DNA from: Temnothorax longispinosus
Lineage: Eukaryota; Arthropoda; Insecta; Hymenoptera; Formicidae
Length of the DNA stretch: 64,000 nt
Assembly (NCBI RefSeq): GCF_030848805.1
Contig: NC_092362.1
Location: 17,095,642 to 17,159,641 of the forward strand
Reading direction: 5' to 3'
Shown here: in pieces, positions 26,302 to 39,303 of the stretch
How the letters are laid out: each line of letters begins with the position of its first letter
Position numbering within the stretch: position 1 is the first letter of the stretch
Notes under the pieces: model-generated
What the model saw: the letters and a program-made list of their open reading frames with translations, nothing else
What the model was told of the DNA's origin: nothing
Database searches by the model: none
Translations under genes and position numbers: made by a program

Positions 26302-26803
26302 TTTTTATAAGCATATGTTCTTCCTCCTTTGTCCGCTTGGTAGACGAACTTTTATATATACATATACGATTTTCTAAATAAGGAATAAAATGTTTATTTC
26401 AAAATAAACATTTTAATAAGATCATGTTCTTTTCGTTACATTTTTAACATGCTATAAATCTTATCATATCATAAAACTCTAAATAAAAAACTATTTAGAC
26501 TTACTCAAATTTATACATAATATAGTAATCTTAATAATTTTACAGTGTTGGAAAATTTTTGTAATTTTGTTAAAAAAGATCCTTGTTAAAATTTTTGTGT
26601 AAAATAATCAACACATACATGTGTAGATTTAACATATATGCCTGCTATGTTAATTAAACTTTACAAATTTGAAATGTAAAATTGTTAAAATAATTTAAAA
26701 AATATGTTAAAGTAACACAATTTATTTATTAAACGTATTTATTAACGTGTTTATTAAATGTGTTAAAATTTACAGAAAGAGTGTTGCTTTTACTCTGTAA
26801 CAG
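26302..26803. other. U1 3' flank
   Basis: AT-rich DNA with the probable poly(A) signal of U1 near 26385. The segment 26390-26760 recurs almost unchanged after U2 (about 32380-32790), so it belongs to the duplicated unit. No gene is seen. Confidence 0.55.
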
Positions 26804-27325
26804 AAACGGGAAAAGGCGGAGAATTCTGAGTTACGGCGGAAACTCGCCGCCATAACTCAGCTACCGCCACTGCCATCATCATCCGCACAGTCCGCACAGC
26901 CGGCACTGGGAGCCCAATCAACATCGGCACCGGCAGCTCTATCAACAGCGGCACCGGCAGCTTTATCAATACCGATAACGTCATCAACAACATCGATACC
27001 AATAAGTGTCGATGTTCCAATAAGTATCGATGTTGCAGCTTCAATAACTCCGCAACAAGCAAAACGTAAGTACAATCAATCTTAAAATAGCTAATTTTCG
27101 AATAAGATGGTAGTCAATCTTTTAGCGTTTTTGACTGGGCCCAGTTTGCTCGCTCTTTATTTCTAAAATAAATTTGTTTATTATATAGCTAAAAGAGGGC
27201 AGAGAGCCGGGAGAAATCGTGGAAGAGGAGGATTTCGCGGAAGAAAATTTCCGAGATTTCCGAAATTTCCGAGATTTCCGAAATTTCCGAGATTTCCGAC
27301 ATTTCCGAGATTTCGCGGACGATAA
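26804..27325 (+). CDS. Possible two-exon fragment ending in an Arg/Gly and FPRFPK tail
   Basis: After an acceptor-like TCTGTAACAG, an open frame from 26804 reads KREKAENSELRRKLAAITQL and an Ala/Ser/Thr/Pro-rich stretch up to a GTAAGT donor at 27066. A second open segment (27189-27325) after TTATATAG continues in phase as an RGQRAGRNRGRGGFRGRKFP tail with repeated FPRFPK and a TAA stop. Together they make about 132 residues with no start codon. It may be the 3' end of a gene captured between U1 and U2, or of a transposable element. The FPRFPK part is encoded by a 9-bp minisatellite, so part of the open frame could be accidental. Confidence 0.35.
27247..27314. repeat. 9-bp minisatellite (consensus about ATTTCCGAR)
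   Basis: About seven head-to-tail copies alternate between GAGATTTCC and GAAATTTCC. They are stop-free on both strands and explain the parallel open frames seen here. Confidence 0.9.
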
Positions 27326-28297
<972 letters not shown>

Positions 28298-28317
28298 TAT
28301 TTGCGTGTCTTATTACA

Positions 28318-29700
28318 TATGTCCTCCGGGTGAAGCCCGGGTAACCAGCTAGTTAATATATAAAATCAGTAACTTATACAGTCATTTTTTTTCGCTGTAA
28401 TCCTGATAGAAATGATTTGATAAAAATGGTACGATTTAGTTGTTGCGACAGACTAGAGTCAAGCTCAACAGGATCTTTTTTCCCCGCTAATTTTTCCAAG
28501 CCCGTTCCCTTTTCTTTGTTTTTAAAGAAATCGATAACCCCTTTGGTATTAACAATTTTTAATAACTCTATTATATTCCTCAGTTTTTTCTACCCTTATT
28601 TCATATATAATTTTTAAAAATTTGGTCAATCGGTTCTTGAGAAATTTCAGAAAACTTGGTTTTTTTTTTTAACAAAAATCGGCAATCTCTTTATTATTAA
28701 CAATTTTTAATAATTCTATTATTTTCGTCAGTCTTTTCTACCCCTATTTCATATTATTAAAATTTAAAATCGGTTGATTAGTTATGGAGTTATAGAAATT
28801 TTGGTAAATTTCGCACATACATACACACATACATACATACAGACATTTCTTTTAATGCAATTTTGCACACAAATAGAGTATCATAGAAAGTATGTTCTCC
28901 TCTAATTTTTTTAAAATCCATCACACGGTATAGATTTTAGGGGGTTTTCATTTTTCAAAAAAATGTGTTTTACGCTGTAACTTTCTCAATATTTGCGATA
29001 TCGGTCTATTTTTAATTATATTATATTCTTTAGTCTTTTCTACCCCTATTTCATATATAATTTTTTAAGATTTGGTTAATCAGTTTTTGAGTTGCAGACG
29101 TTTGAAATTTTGGAGAATCCGTACATACATAGAAGCCTTATAAAGTTGAGAGTAATCAACCAAATTTTAAAGAATTATATATGAAATAAAGGTAGAAAAG
29201 ACTAAAGAATATAATAGAATTAAAAATAGACCGACATCTCAAATATTGAGAAAATCCAGACAATTAAGCCAATTGATGAAATTAATTATTTCCTATATTT
29301 ATTAATAAAAGCAATTTTGATATATTTAAAAAATTAGTTTAAAGTAAAAATAAAAAACTATTGTAATAGTATAACAAGTATTAGTCGCAATAAAGATTAT
29401 CACAATAAAAAAAGTATGCAAGTATAATGGAAACTTGCAACAAGCCAAATTAATATATAGATATCTACTAATAATTATACATGAAAAAAAGGCTTCCTCA
29501 TAAGAGGTAGCTTTATGAGCGAAATAAAATGTTGATTAAGCAACGTGCAAATTTATAATTTGTACACTTAAAAATTATAAGGAAGCAATGTGCAAGTTTC
29601 TACTTGCACACTTAAAAACCATGAGGAAGCAATGTGCAAGTTTCTACTTGTTTGTTATATTTTTGTCTGAATAGAATTTAATGGCAAGTCTCAGCAAACT
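28318..29700. mobile_element. Non-autonomous repeat block with inverted arms (first of several copies)
   Basis: A short GC-rich hairpin (CCGGGTGAAGCCCGG near 28326) marks the left edge. The following block (from about 28860: GCACACAAATAGAGTATCAT to about 29480) recurs near 33750, 38140 and 42730 in the gene array. Within it, about 28975-29100 pairs with 29145-29260 in inverted orientation (TCTCAATATTTG / CAAATATTGAGA and flanks). The segment 29480-29660 is a right half-copy of the foldback present in full at 34364-34723. No transposase is visible. Confidence 0.55.
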
Positions 29701-30223
29701 ACAGAGATAAACAGAAATCAAACAAACATTAAATCATAATTCTCGGCTAATGTTTTGCGGAATCAATTGGCATAGTAATCGAAAGATTTATTGGTTGAAA
29801 TGCATCGTTGATCTCTTCAAATGGATCCATAATGCGTAGCTGACGGCTGCCGGTTGTAGCAGGTTGTAAACTCATCGTATAATAACGCGTTGAGATAACG
29901 GAGCACTGAGGCGTTTAAAGGGCGCCGAAAGTTATGAAACGAAACGTAAAAGGCACGCACCGTGTTCACAGCGATGTAATCATCAGCGCTGGTGCGTGAA
30001 CGCCATCGCGAAATAAATTCGGTCTTTTGCACTGTTACGTACGGATATTTTATTCTAAAATTTCGGACGACGCATGTTGGAATTTTTGAACGGTTTAAAC
30101 GACGCACGCTAGCTCAGAATTCCAAGCAAACGCTCATGTCAATACAAATGTTTGGTTTATCCTACGGTTATCGGACGGCTGTTGATAGGTTGAGGTCCAG
30201 ATAGGGCCCAAAACTACGTTTTT

Positions 30224-30312
30224 AGAAACTTCTAGAAAACCTCCCCCCTTAAGATGCGTAGGAAGTTTGTGAGAATCTCGCGCGGGGGGTACTGGCCATT
30301 TCGGGTATAAAA
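30224..30312 (+). promoter_or_regulatory. U2 promoter: perfect heat-shock element and TATA box
   Basis: AGAAACTTCTAGAAA (30224-30238) fits nGAAnnTTCnnGAAn exactly. TATAAAA follows at 30306-30312 and the start codon at 30471. A run of CT-rich DNA and a GC-rich GCGCGGGGGG lie between. Confidence 0.7.
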
Positions 30313-30470
30313 AGGTTGGAAAACGCCGCGGAGCGACACACTTTTCAGCTTCGGGTCTGTTACGTCATTCTTGAGTGTAATCGTTTTTCTAACTCTTATT
30401 CAACTCCAGACAGTTAGTGACACTGAGGAATCGCATAAGTCTCATCAAGTAAAACTGTAAGAGCAACACG

Positions 30471-32283
30471 ATGTTCTCGCATCGAGGATTAGTGAGTAAA
30501 CTTTTCTGACATATGTTTTACATTTATTTAATATTTTTATGAGTTTTTAACTTCTGGAATTAAAACTTATTAATAATAAAGCCATATGTCATCAACATTA
30601 GACAGAAATTTTGTAGAAATCAATAAAACGTTTATTATTTCTATTCTGCGTTTTACTTTTCCTCTAAATCGATTTTTATATTAACAAAATAATATTCCAT
30701 AGTAAATGCATAAATATGTAATCTCTCTCCTAATAATTTTAAATTGTTAAATAAATACTTTAGGGAACAAATTTCTGCCATATCGAACATCTGTTCGAGA
30801 ATAATCTGCTTAAAGTTTCCTTCATCATTTCAGTTCTTAGCAGTGACAATCTCGTTAGCAAGTATCGCACTTGCCGGCGTTCTCGTTCAACCCGGCTATG
30901 AACATCAATACGATAGCAGTCCACGCTATTCTGCAAGCACCGAATCCAGTAAATCTAAGATTGTTGCACATGACAATGATGTGACCGCGAAGTCGCTCTT
31001 AACTGACGTCAAACAGCCTACAACCGATCCTACAATTGAGTCGTTACTTGAGTCAATACTTTCAAAACACAAGCCTACCGATACTAATGGTAAATATTCA
31101 AAAGAACAAGAATAAAATTCGACATCTTCAAATAATAATGCACCGCTTATCTTGAAAGTCGTGTAACAGCTTTTACAAATTCCAGACGTGAACGTAAATT
31201 AACGTATCGATATTAATGTGAATTCAGTGTAAACTGTTTGATTACAGATAAGCGTGTGGAGAACCATCAGACCAAGGATAACTTCATATTATCCATTCTC
31301 GGATTCCTGAATTCAATTATTTCATCAGCAAACATAACACTTTCAGAACACAAACCTACTGATACTACTGGTAAATATTCGAAAGAACAAGAATAAAATT
31401 CGACATCTTCAAATAATAATGCATCGCTTATCTTGAAAGTCATGCGAACAGCTTATACGAGTTCCAATGAAACGCAAACGTAAATTAACGTATCGATATT
31501 AATGCGAATTTAATGTAAACTGTTTAGTTACAGTAAAAGTAAAGCGTATGGAGAACTATCCGAGTATCCAAGAACTATCCAAGTATAACTTTATATTAGG
31601 CGTTGCTCCATTTTGGAGTTCAACTATTTCATCAAGAAACATAACATTTCCAAGAGACAAGCCTACCGATACTAATGGTAAATATTCGAAAGAACAAGAA
31701 TAAAATTTGACATCTTTAAATAATAATGCACCACTTATCTTGAAAGTCGTGTAATAGCTTACGAGTTCCAATGAAACGCGAACGTAAATTAACGTATCGA
31801 TTAATGCGAATTCAATGTAAACTGTTTGATTACAGATGAGCGTGTGGAGAACTGTCAGATCGAGAAAAACTTCATATTATCCATTTTTACATTCCTGGGT
31901 TCAACTATTTCATCAACAAACATAACACTTTCAGAACACGAGCCTACCGATACTAATGGTAAATATTCGAAAGAACAAGAATAAAATTCGACATCTTCAA
32001 ATAATAATGCACCGCTTATCTTGAAAGTCGTGTAACAGCATATACGAGTTCCAATGAAACGCGTAAATTAACGTATCGATATTAATGCGAATTCAATGTA
32101 AACTGTTTAATTACAGATAAGCGTGTGGAGAACTGTGAGATCAAATATAACTTCATATTATGCATTGCCCCATTCCTGAATTCAACTATTTCATCAGCAA
32201 ACATTGGATTTCATCAGGGTACAATACACATTCTCCCATTCCTGGGTTCAACTCTTAAAGGAAAAATAACAATAGGACGTTAA
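30471..32283 (+). CDS. U2: secreted precursor with four tandem peptide exons (unknown family)
   Basis: Exons 30471-30491, 30834-31089, 31248-31370, 31534-31677, 31836-31958 and 32117-32283 join in frame to 277 residues. The leader equals that of U1 (MFSHRGL plus FLAVTISLASIALAG). Relative to U1, exons 2 and 3 are fused, so the RRKRS site is lost and NPRY runs directly into SASTESSK. Four mini-exons follow: 123, 144, 123 and a terminal 167 nt. They start D-KR, V-KVKR, D-ER and D-KR, so one of the four processing sites is destroyed (DER). Each carries the NFIL hydrophobic core, and the first three also an SS.NIT sequon. All internal exons are phase 1-1. Introns between them are near-identical, about 160 nt, making a tandem repeat of about 285 bp. 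Probable poly(A) signal near 32358. Function unknown. Confidence 0.72.
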
Positions 32284-33661
32284 TTTTTATAAGCATATAT
32301 TCTTCCTCCTTTGTCCGCTTAGTAGACGAACTTTTATATACGATTTTCTAAACAAGAAATAAAATGTTTTATTTCAATATTATAAATCTATGTGTATGTA
32401 CATACTAGTTCCGTAAACGTAAATATTTTTAATATGACCATGTTCTTTTTTCGTTACATTTTTAACATGCCATAAATCTTATCATATCATAAAACTCTAA
32501 ATAAAAAACTATTTAGACTTACTCAAATTTATACATAATATAGTAATCTTAATAATTTTACAGTGTTGAAAAATTTTTGTAGTTTTGTTAAAAAAGATCC
32601 TTGTTAAAATGTTGTGTAAAATAATCAACACATACATGTGTAGATTTAGCATATGCCTGCTATGTTAATTGAACTTTACAAATTTAAAATGTAAAATTGT
32701 TAAAATAATTTAAAAAATATGTTAAAGTAACACAATTTGAACGTATTTATTAAATGTGTTAAAGTTTACAAAAAAAGAACTTTGATTTTACTTCATAACA
32801 GAAATGGGAATAAAAATTTACAGAAAAAGTGTTCATTTTATCTTACAATCTTAACTTCCACATAAAAGTTATATGTTAATTGTACACATAATTAGCCTCA
32901 AATTACGATCAGAATTACATTTCCTTTTTGTTGAAATATTATAACATATCGGTGTTACCATTTAACACATCCATGTTATGAATTTGAGTGGACCGTTTGG
33001 GACATGTGATTATATTTAACACAAATTTTGCAACAGTGTACTGTAATCTTTTAATCCTTTAATCCTTTAAACTTCTAAATACGTGTTTAAAACGGTTATT
33101 CATACGGAAATTAAATTTACTGTATTAGCATGTATACCGTTTCAGAATGAGATTCAAATCTCGGGTGAAATAATGGAAGATTAACATGCGAGTTTTCGCC
33201 AAAGCGTACGCGCATATTAGAAGTTAATCAAAATATATATGTATGTATTAAAAAATCTTTTGCAAGCTGGCTTAGGTAAACTCGTGCTACTTACGATATA
33301 ACGCAAGTACACACTTTCTTTTAGTCAATTTGAAAATGTAGCAATTTGCATCAAACATATGTTCAGAATGCGTACATAAACAACATACTTTTTTAAAACT
33401 TTAACGACATCCGTTTTTTGTTTCGGGACGATTTTGCAATGTGCAACTGATGAATGTTTATTTTTTGTTATTTTTATTGGCGGGGCAAACATCGCAATGT
33501 TTGAAACGCGATAAAAATTGGTCAGAAAATTATATTGCTTCCTCATAGAAGAAGCTTTGTGATGGTGAAAAAAAAATTTTTCGAGCTTTTGATGGAAATA
33601 GGTTTAGAATGTTCCAAAATGTCGAGAAATCACATTAGTAGAAAATGTCCGGATGTATGTA

Positions 33662-33701
<40 letters not shown>

Positions 33702-34363
33702 GATTTTTGTACATGCGTCTACTTCTACAATTTTTTAAATACCGGGCTGAAATTTTGCACACAAATAGAGTATCATAGAAAGTATGTTCTCCTCTAATTT
33801 TTTTAAAATTCATCAAACGGTATAGATTTTAGAAGGGTTTTCATTCTTCAGAAAAATGTGTTTTACGCTGTAACTTTCTCAATATTTGAGATATCGGTCT
33901 ATTTTTAATTCCATTATATTCTTCAGTCTTTTCTACCTCTATTTCATATATAATTTTTTAAGATTTGGTTAATCAGTTCTTGAGTTACAGACGTTTGAAA
34001 TTTTGAAGAATCCGTTACATACATAGAAGCCTTATAAAGTTTAGTCTAATCAACCAAATTTTAAAGAATTCTATATGAAATAAAGGTAGAAAAAACTGAA
34101 GAATATAATAGAATTAAAAATAAACTGACATTTCAAATATTGAAAAAATCCAGACAATTACGCCAATTAAGGAAATTTATTATTTCCTAATTTTATTAAT
34201 AAAAACAATTTTGATATTTTTAAAAAACTAGTTTAAAATAGAAATAAAAAACTATTGTAATAGCATAACAAATATTAGTCGCAATAAAGATTATCACAAT
34301 TAAAAAAGTATGCAAGTATATAATAGAAACTTGCACATTGCTTCCTCATAGTTTTTAAGTGTG
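32284..34363. other. U2 3' flank and repeat block between U2 and U3
   Basis: 32380-32790 matches the U1 3' flank. From about 33518 the block with an inverted-arm structure begins (arms about 33870-33990 and 34045-34150). A GT microsatellite lies at about 33665-33700. Only short frames are open, and none is recognisable. Confidence 0.5.
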
Positions 34364-34723
34364 CAAGTAGAAACTTGCACATTGCTTCCTTATAATTTTT
34401 AAATGCACAAATTATAAATTTGAACATTACTTTCTCACAATTTTCAAGTATGCAAATCATAAATTTGCACGTTGCTTAATCAACATTTTATTTCGCTCAT
34501 AAATCTTCCTCTATGAGAAAGCCAAATTAATAAATATCTAAAATTATTATACATGAAAAAAAGGCTTCCTCATAAGAGGTAGCTTTATGAGCGAAATAAA
34601 ATGTTGATTAAGCAACGTGCAAATTCAAAATTTGCATACATAAAAATTATGAGAAAGTAATGTTCAAATTTATAATTTGCACACTTAAAAACTATAAGGA
34701 AGCAATGTGCAAGTTTCTACTTG
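34364..34723. mobile_element. Complete foldback element with arms of about 150 bp
   Basis: The left arm (34364-34515, beginning CAAGTAGAAACTTGCACATT) is the inverted complement of the right arm (about 34565-34723, ending AATGTGCAAGTTTCTACTTG). A short AT-rich spacer lies between. Right half-copies alone stand before U2 (29480-29660) and U6 (47830-48060). It has no coding capacity and probably moves non-autonomously, or is a hairpin left by inverted duplication. Confidence 0.65.
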
Positions 34724-35296
34724 TTTGTTATATTTTTGTCCGAATAGAATTGAATGGGAAGTTTCAGCAAACTACAGAGATAAACAGATATTGACCGAAC
34801 ATTAAATCATAATCCTCGGCTAATGTTTTGCGGAATCAATTGGCATAGTAATCGAAAAATCTATTGATCGAGGTGCATCATTGATCTTTTCAAATGGATA
34901 CATAATGCGTAGCTGTCGACTGCCGATTGTAGCAGGTCGTAAACTCATCGTATAATAACGCGTCGAAGTAACGGAGCACTGAGGCGTTTAAAGGGCGCTG
35001 AAAGTTATGAAACGAAACGTAAAAGGCATGCACCGTGTTCACAGCGATGTAATCATTAGCGCTGGTGCGTGAACGTTATCGCGAAATAAATTCGGTCTCT
35101 TGCACTGTTACGTACGGAAATTTTATCCTAAAATTTCGGACAACGCACGTTGGAATTTTTGAACGGTTTAGACGACGCACGCTATCTCAGAATTCCGAGC
35201 GAACGCTCAGGTCAATACAAATGATTGGTTTATCCTACGGTTATCGAATGGCTGTTGATTGGCTGAGATCCAGATAGGGCCCAAAACTACGTTTTT

Positions 35297-35390
35297 AGAA
35301 ACTTCTAGAAAACCTTTCCTCTTAAGATGCGTATTAGGAAGTTTGTGCGAGAATCTCGCGCGGGGGGTACTGGCCATTTCGGGTATAAAA
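35297..35390 (+). promoter_or_regulatory. U3 promoter: perfect heat-shock element and TATA box
   Basis: AGAAACTTCTAGAAA at 35297-35311 and TATAAAA at 35384-35390, with the same spacing as U2. The start codon is at 35554. Confidence 0.7.
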
Positions 35391-35553
35391 AGGGCGGAAA
35401 ACGCCGCGGAGCGACAACACATAGTTTTCGGCTTCGAGTCTGTTACTTCTTTCTCGACTTTAATCGTTATTCCAACTCTGATTCAACTCCGGACAGTTAG
35501 TGACACTGAGGAATCGCATAAGTCTTATCAAGTAAAACTGTAAGAGTAACACG

Positions 35554-36852
35554 ATGTTCTCGCATCGAGGATTAGTGAGTACACTTTTCTGACATATGTT
35601 TTACATTTATTTAATATTCTCATGAGTTTTTAACTTCCGGAATTAGAACTTTTTAATAATAAAATGATATGTCATCAGCATTAGACAGAAATTTTGTAGA
35701 AATTAATAAAACGTTTATTTCTTTTCTGCATTTTACTTTTCCTCTAAAAAAATCGCTTTTTATATTAACAAAATAATATTCCACAGTAAATCCATAAATA
35801 TGTGTGTAATGTCTCTCAACAATTATAAATTGTTAAATAAATAATTTAGGGAACAAATTTCTGCCATATCAAACATTTGTTCGAGAATAATCTGCTTAAA
35901 GTTTCCTTAATCATTCCAGTTCTTAGCAGTGACAATCTCGTTAGCAAGTACCGCACTTGCCGGGGTCCTCTTTCAACCCGACTATGAATATCATATCGAA
36001 AGCAATCCACAAGATTTGCAACATCAGTCTGTTTCGCACTGGATACCATCTCCAACTGAACAATATCGCGCGGAGCAATTACCGGATCAGGAATCGACGC
36101 GATATCTCCCGGGAGTTCAGACAACAGAAATAAATGAAGATCCAGAAGAGGTAAAGCGTAAAAGAATGGAAGAATCGAGGCGTAGAAAGCAATTTATCTA
36201 CCATATGGGCGAAGGCCGCGCTCTTCAATCTTTGGTGAATGCTCATTATTCTATTACTTGATCTGATGAAATGATATATGTTTCATTAACTTAACATTCG
36301 CAATATTTTATTTATATTACTATAATTTTATTGAAAGTTCAAATTTGATTTAATTTGATTGTTTTAAATGTAATATTTAATTCGAAACACCTATATGTAA
36401 CCCCTAACAATTTGCCTTATGCGACAAATATGTACGTCACTGTATTATTGACAAACAGCTTATTTTCTTGTTAATTATATAACGCTGATATTTCTCGTGT
36501 CTTTGTACACGAATTGATCATGTAAGTTACTGAATATTTCATAAGAATCATATTTCTCCAGATGGTACACAACCGAAGGAAAAGATCGGCTGCACCCGAA
36601 TACATCCGTATACACCCTCAATCACCCGTATACACTTATCCGGGTAATCCAAATCCACACAGAAGTAACGAGGAATTTGACGAGGGAACGACGAAAACCA
36701 ATAAGATTGTCAATGCGCCAAATGACAGACCTTCCCCAGAAGCGAGCTATTGGGACAGTTTTTGGTCCTACGTTTACGATCTCATCAAGAATATGTTTAA
36801 CTTTAAAAAATATTGTTTGAGGGGATGTAATTGGGGGTTCATTATACAGTAA
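35554..36852 (+). CDS. U3: secreted precursor with RRKRS site and Trp/Tyr-rich C-terminal module
   Basis: Exons 35554-35574, 35920-36150 and 36562-36852 join in frame to 180 residues. The leader MFSHRGL plus FLAVTISLASTALAG is a signal peptide. The pro region contains LPDQESTRYLPGVQTT, then exon 3 begins MVHNRRKRS, a furin-type site. The predicted mature part starts SAAPEYIRIHPQSPVYTYPG and ends with YWDSFWSYVYDLIKNMF, which looks amphipathic. This copy has its own C-terminus (GCNWGFIIQ). Exon 3 shares its first 28 bases with exon 3 of U1, then departs directly after the RRKRS codons. Reading through the exon 2 donor gives an alternative 117-residue product. Function unknown. Confidence 0.72.
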
Positions 36853-38915
36853 CGTCAATCTGACCCTACACACACTTTGATCGTCCACCATTTTAAATTG
36901 ACGAGTGCGATCAGCCTGAAAAAATTTCCAGATGTACTTGGAACATTGTTAAATCAATTGATATAAATAAAAAGTGCCGCTGGAATATTTACATATTTAA
37001 AAAAAATAAAAAAGAAATTGTTTTAAAAAAAACGTAATTTACGGAAAAAATTTTATTTTCTTTATTTTTAATATTTCTGGCTCAAAATTTACGTGTATAT
37101 TCTTAAAATGTAGTAGAATCAAGAAAGAAGGGTCAAATTGACCCTGTGTGTTCTCCGAGGGATAAATACAAATTGAATAATAATAAGTGTATATATATAT
37201 ATATATATAATAAGTTTAAATCTAAAACATTCTGTATATTTTTTAGATAAGTTAATTAATGAAAAGATAGTTTTACGATTAAATAAAAACCGATAATATT
37301 CGGATTGCATATCCAAAATCATAAAGTTTCATTATGGAATCAAGAGGCACGCCGCGCCGGTAGTGTCTCGTGCTAAGTACGTACGCGAAGCGAAACCGCA
37401 CAGTGACTCTTTTACGCGACGTAACGAGTTGCGAGTACTCGAAATGTTGAGATCTCAATAACGAGTAAACGGATTAAGTTCTAAGTAGGCTTGACCGATA
37501 CCTTGGAGTAAATTTATGAAGAAAAGTGTTTTTATTTTTCCCTTATGTGCCCTACGAGCGGAGATATATAAACACCCTGGAGCACTTTCACTAACAATCC
37601 CAACTTCGACTGTAACCGGTGAGCGCACACAGCAATGAAACGAAAATTCGATTTCAGATAATTTGCCAGGAAGAGTTAATTGAGCCGAACGCGGGAATCG
37701 AGGCGCCGTCCGTACTTCTGTAAAATATGCGAATGCCGGAAAGGGAGGGCAAACACTGATCGAGATTTCTGAATCGCCCCCGTGTGCATCTCTTTCTGAT
37801 GAAATGTAATTTCCTCGATTCCGCGGAAAGTTACTTTTAATGACATGCGCGAACGTTTATCTTTCGTTGTTTTTACTGACGGGGCAAACTAAACATCGCA
37901 ATGTTTGAAACGCGATAAAAATTGGTCAGAGAATTATATTGCTTCCTCATAGAAGAGCTTTGTGATGGTGAAAAAATTTTTTTCGGACTTTTGATGGAAA
38001 TAGGTTTAGAATGTTCCAAAATGTCGAGAAATCACATTAGTAAAAAACGTCCAGATGTATGTATGTATGTGTGTGTGTGTGTACGGATTTTTGTACATGC
38101 GTCTACTTCTACAATTTTTTAAATACCTGGCTGAAATTTTGCACACAAATAGAGTATCATAGAAAGTATGTTCTCCTCTAATTTTTTTAAAATCCATCAA
38201 ACGGTATAGATTTTAGGGGGGTTTTCATTCTTCAGAAAAATGTGTTTTACGCTGTAAATTTCTCAATATTTGAGATATCGGTCTATATTTAATTTCATTA
38301 TATTCTTCAGTCTTTTCTACCCCTATTTCATATATAATTTTTTAAGATTTGGTTAATCAGTTTTTGAGTTGCAGACGTTTGAAATTTTGGAGAATCCGTA
38401 CATACATAAAAGCCTTATAAAGTTTAGAGTAATCAACCAAATTTTAAAAATCCAGACAATTAAGCCAATTAAAGAAATTTATTATTTCCTAATTTTATTA
38501 ATAAAAACAATTTTGATATATTTAAAAGATTAGTTTAAAGTAGAAATAAAAAACTGTTGTAATAGTATAACAAATATTAGTCGCAATAAAGATTATCACA
38601 ATAAAAAAAGTATGCAAGTATAATAGAAACTAAAAAGCATGCACCGTGTTCACAGCGATGCGATTTAATCATTAGCGCTGGTGCGTGAACGTTATCGCGA
38701 AATAAATTCGGTCTTTTGCACTGTTACGTACGGAAATTTTATCCTAAAATTTTGGACAACGCACGTTGGAATTTTTGAACGGTTTAGACGACGCACGCTA
38801 CTAGCTCATAATTCCGAGCGAACGCTCAGGTCAATACAAATGTTTGGTTTATCCTACGGTTATCGAACGGCTGTTGATAGGCTGAGGTCCAGATAGGGCC
38901 CAAAACTACGTTTTT
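36853..38915. other. U3 distal block with second TATA motif and inverted-arm repeat
   Basis: Holds a segment shared with the DNA after U4, U5 and U6 (from about 37036), including a second, different promoter-like motif (TATATAAA, 37565-37572). From about 37910 the inverted-arm repeat block follows, with a shortened right arm. U3 lacks the 900-bp AT-rich part present after U4-U6. No gene is supported. Confidence 0.5.
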
Positions 38916-39004
38916 AGAAACTTCTAGAAAACCTCCCCCCTTAAGATGCGTAGGAAGTTTGTGAGAATTTCGCGCGGGGGGTACTGGCCATTTCGGGTAT
39001 AAAA
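38916..39004 (+). promoter_or_regulatory. U4 promoter: perfect heat-shock element and TATA box
   Basis: AGAAACTTCTAGAAA at 38916-38930 and TATAAAA at 38998-39004. A CAGT initiator-like site lies about 33 bp after the TATA. The start codon is unusually far away (39304), because a 138-bp element sits in the presumed 5' UTR. Confidence 0.7.
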
Positions 39005-39090
39005 GGGCGGAAAACGCCGCGGAGCGACACAGTTTTCAGTTTCGGGTCTGTTACGTCATTCTCGACTGTAATCGTTTTTCTAACTCTTAT

Positions 39091-39228
39091 GTCGATTTCT
39101 ATCAACGCAGGTTAATTTTAATTTTGGTTTAACTTACCTGTCATCTTTTCCTAGTTCTAAAAGTTAGAAAAAGATAGAAAGTAAGTTAAATCAAGATTAA
39201 AGTTAATCTACATTGATAGAAATGAGCA
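39091..39228. mobile_element. 138-bp MITE in the U4 5' UTR
   Basis: Long imperfect terminal inverted repeats (GATTTCTATCAACGCAGGTT and, inverted, AACTTTAATCT...CATTGATAGAAAT) with TTAT on both sides. U2, which lacks it, has a single TTAT at this point. This shows insertion with a 4-bp target duplication. Confidence 0.85.
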
Positions 39229-39303
39229 TTATTCAACTCCAGACAGTTAGTGACACTGAGGAATCGCGTTAGTCTCATCAAGTGAAACTGTAAGAGCAAT
39301 ACG

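Noticed and set aside
29817..30107. Minus-strand frame of 96 codons before U2 (looked a little transposase-like)
   Set aside because: It lies in duplicated promoter-flanking DNA and is not kept open in the corresponding U3 and U6 segments; no catalytic motif is visible.
29992..30204. Frame beginning MRER(H/Y)REINS found upstream of U2-U6
   Set aside because: Repeated only because the units are duplicated; it ends just before the heat-shock element, is absent from U1, and shows no sign of a signal or domain.
31248..32116. C-terminal amidation signals (NGK) in the peptide exons
   Set aside because: NGK appears only if the intron is retained; in the spliced frame the codon becomes Asp (N-D-KR), so no amidation donor remains.
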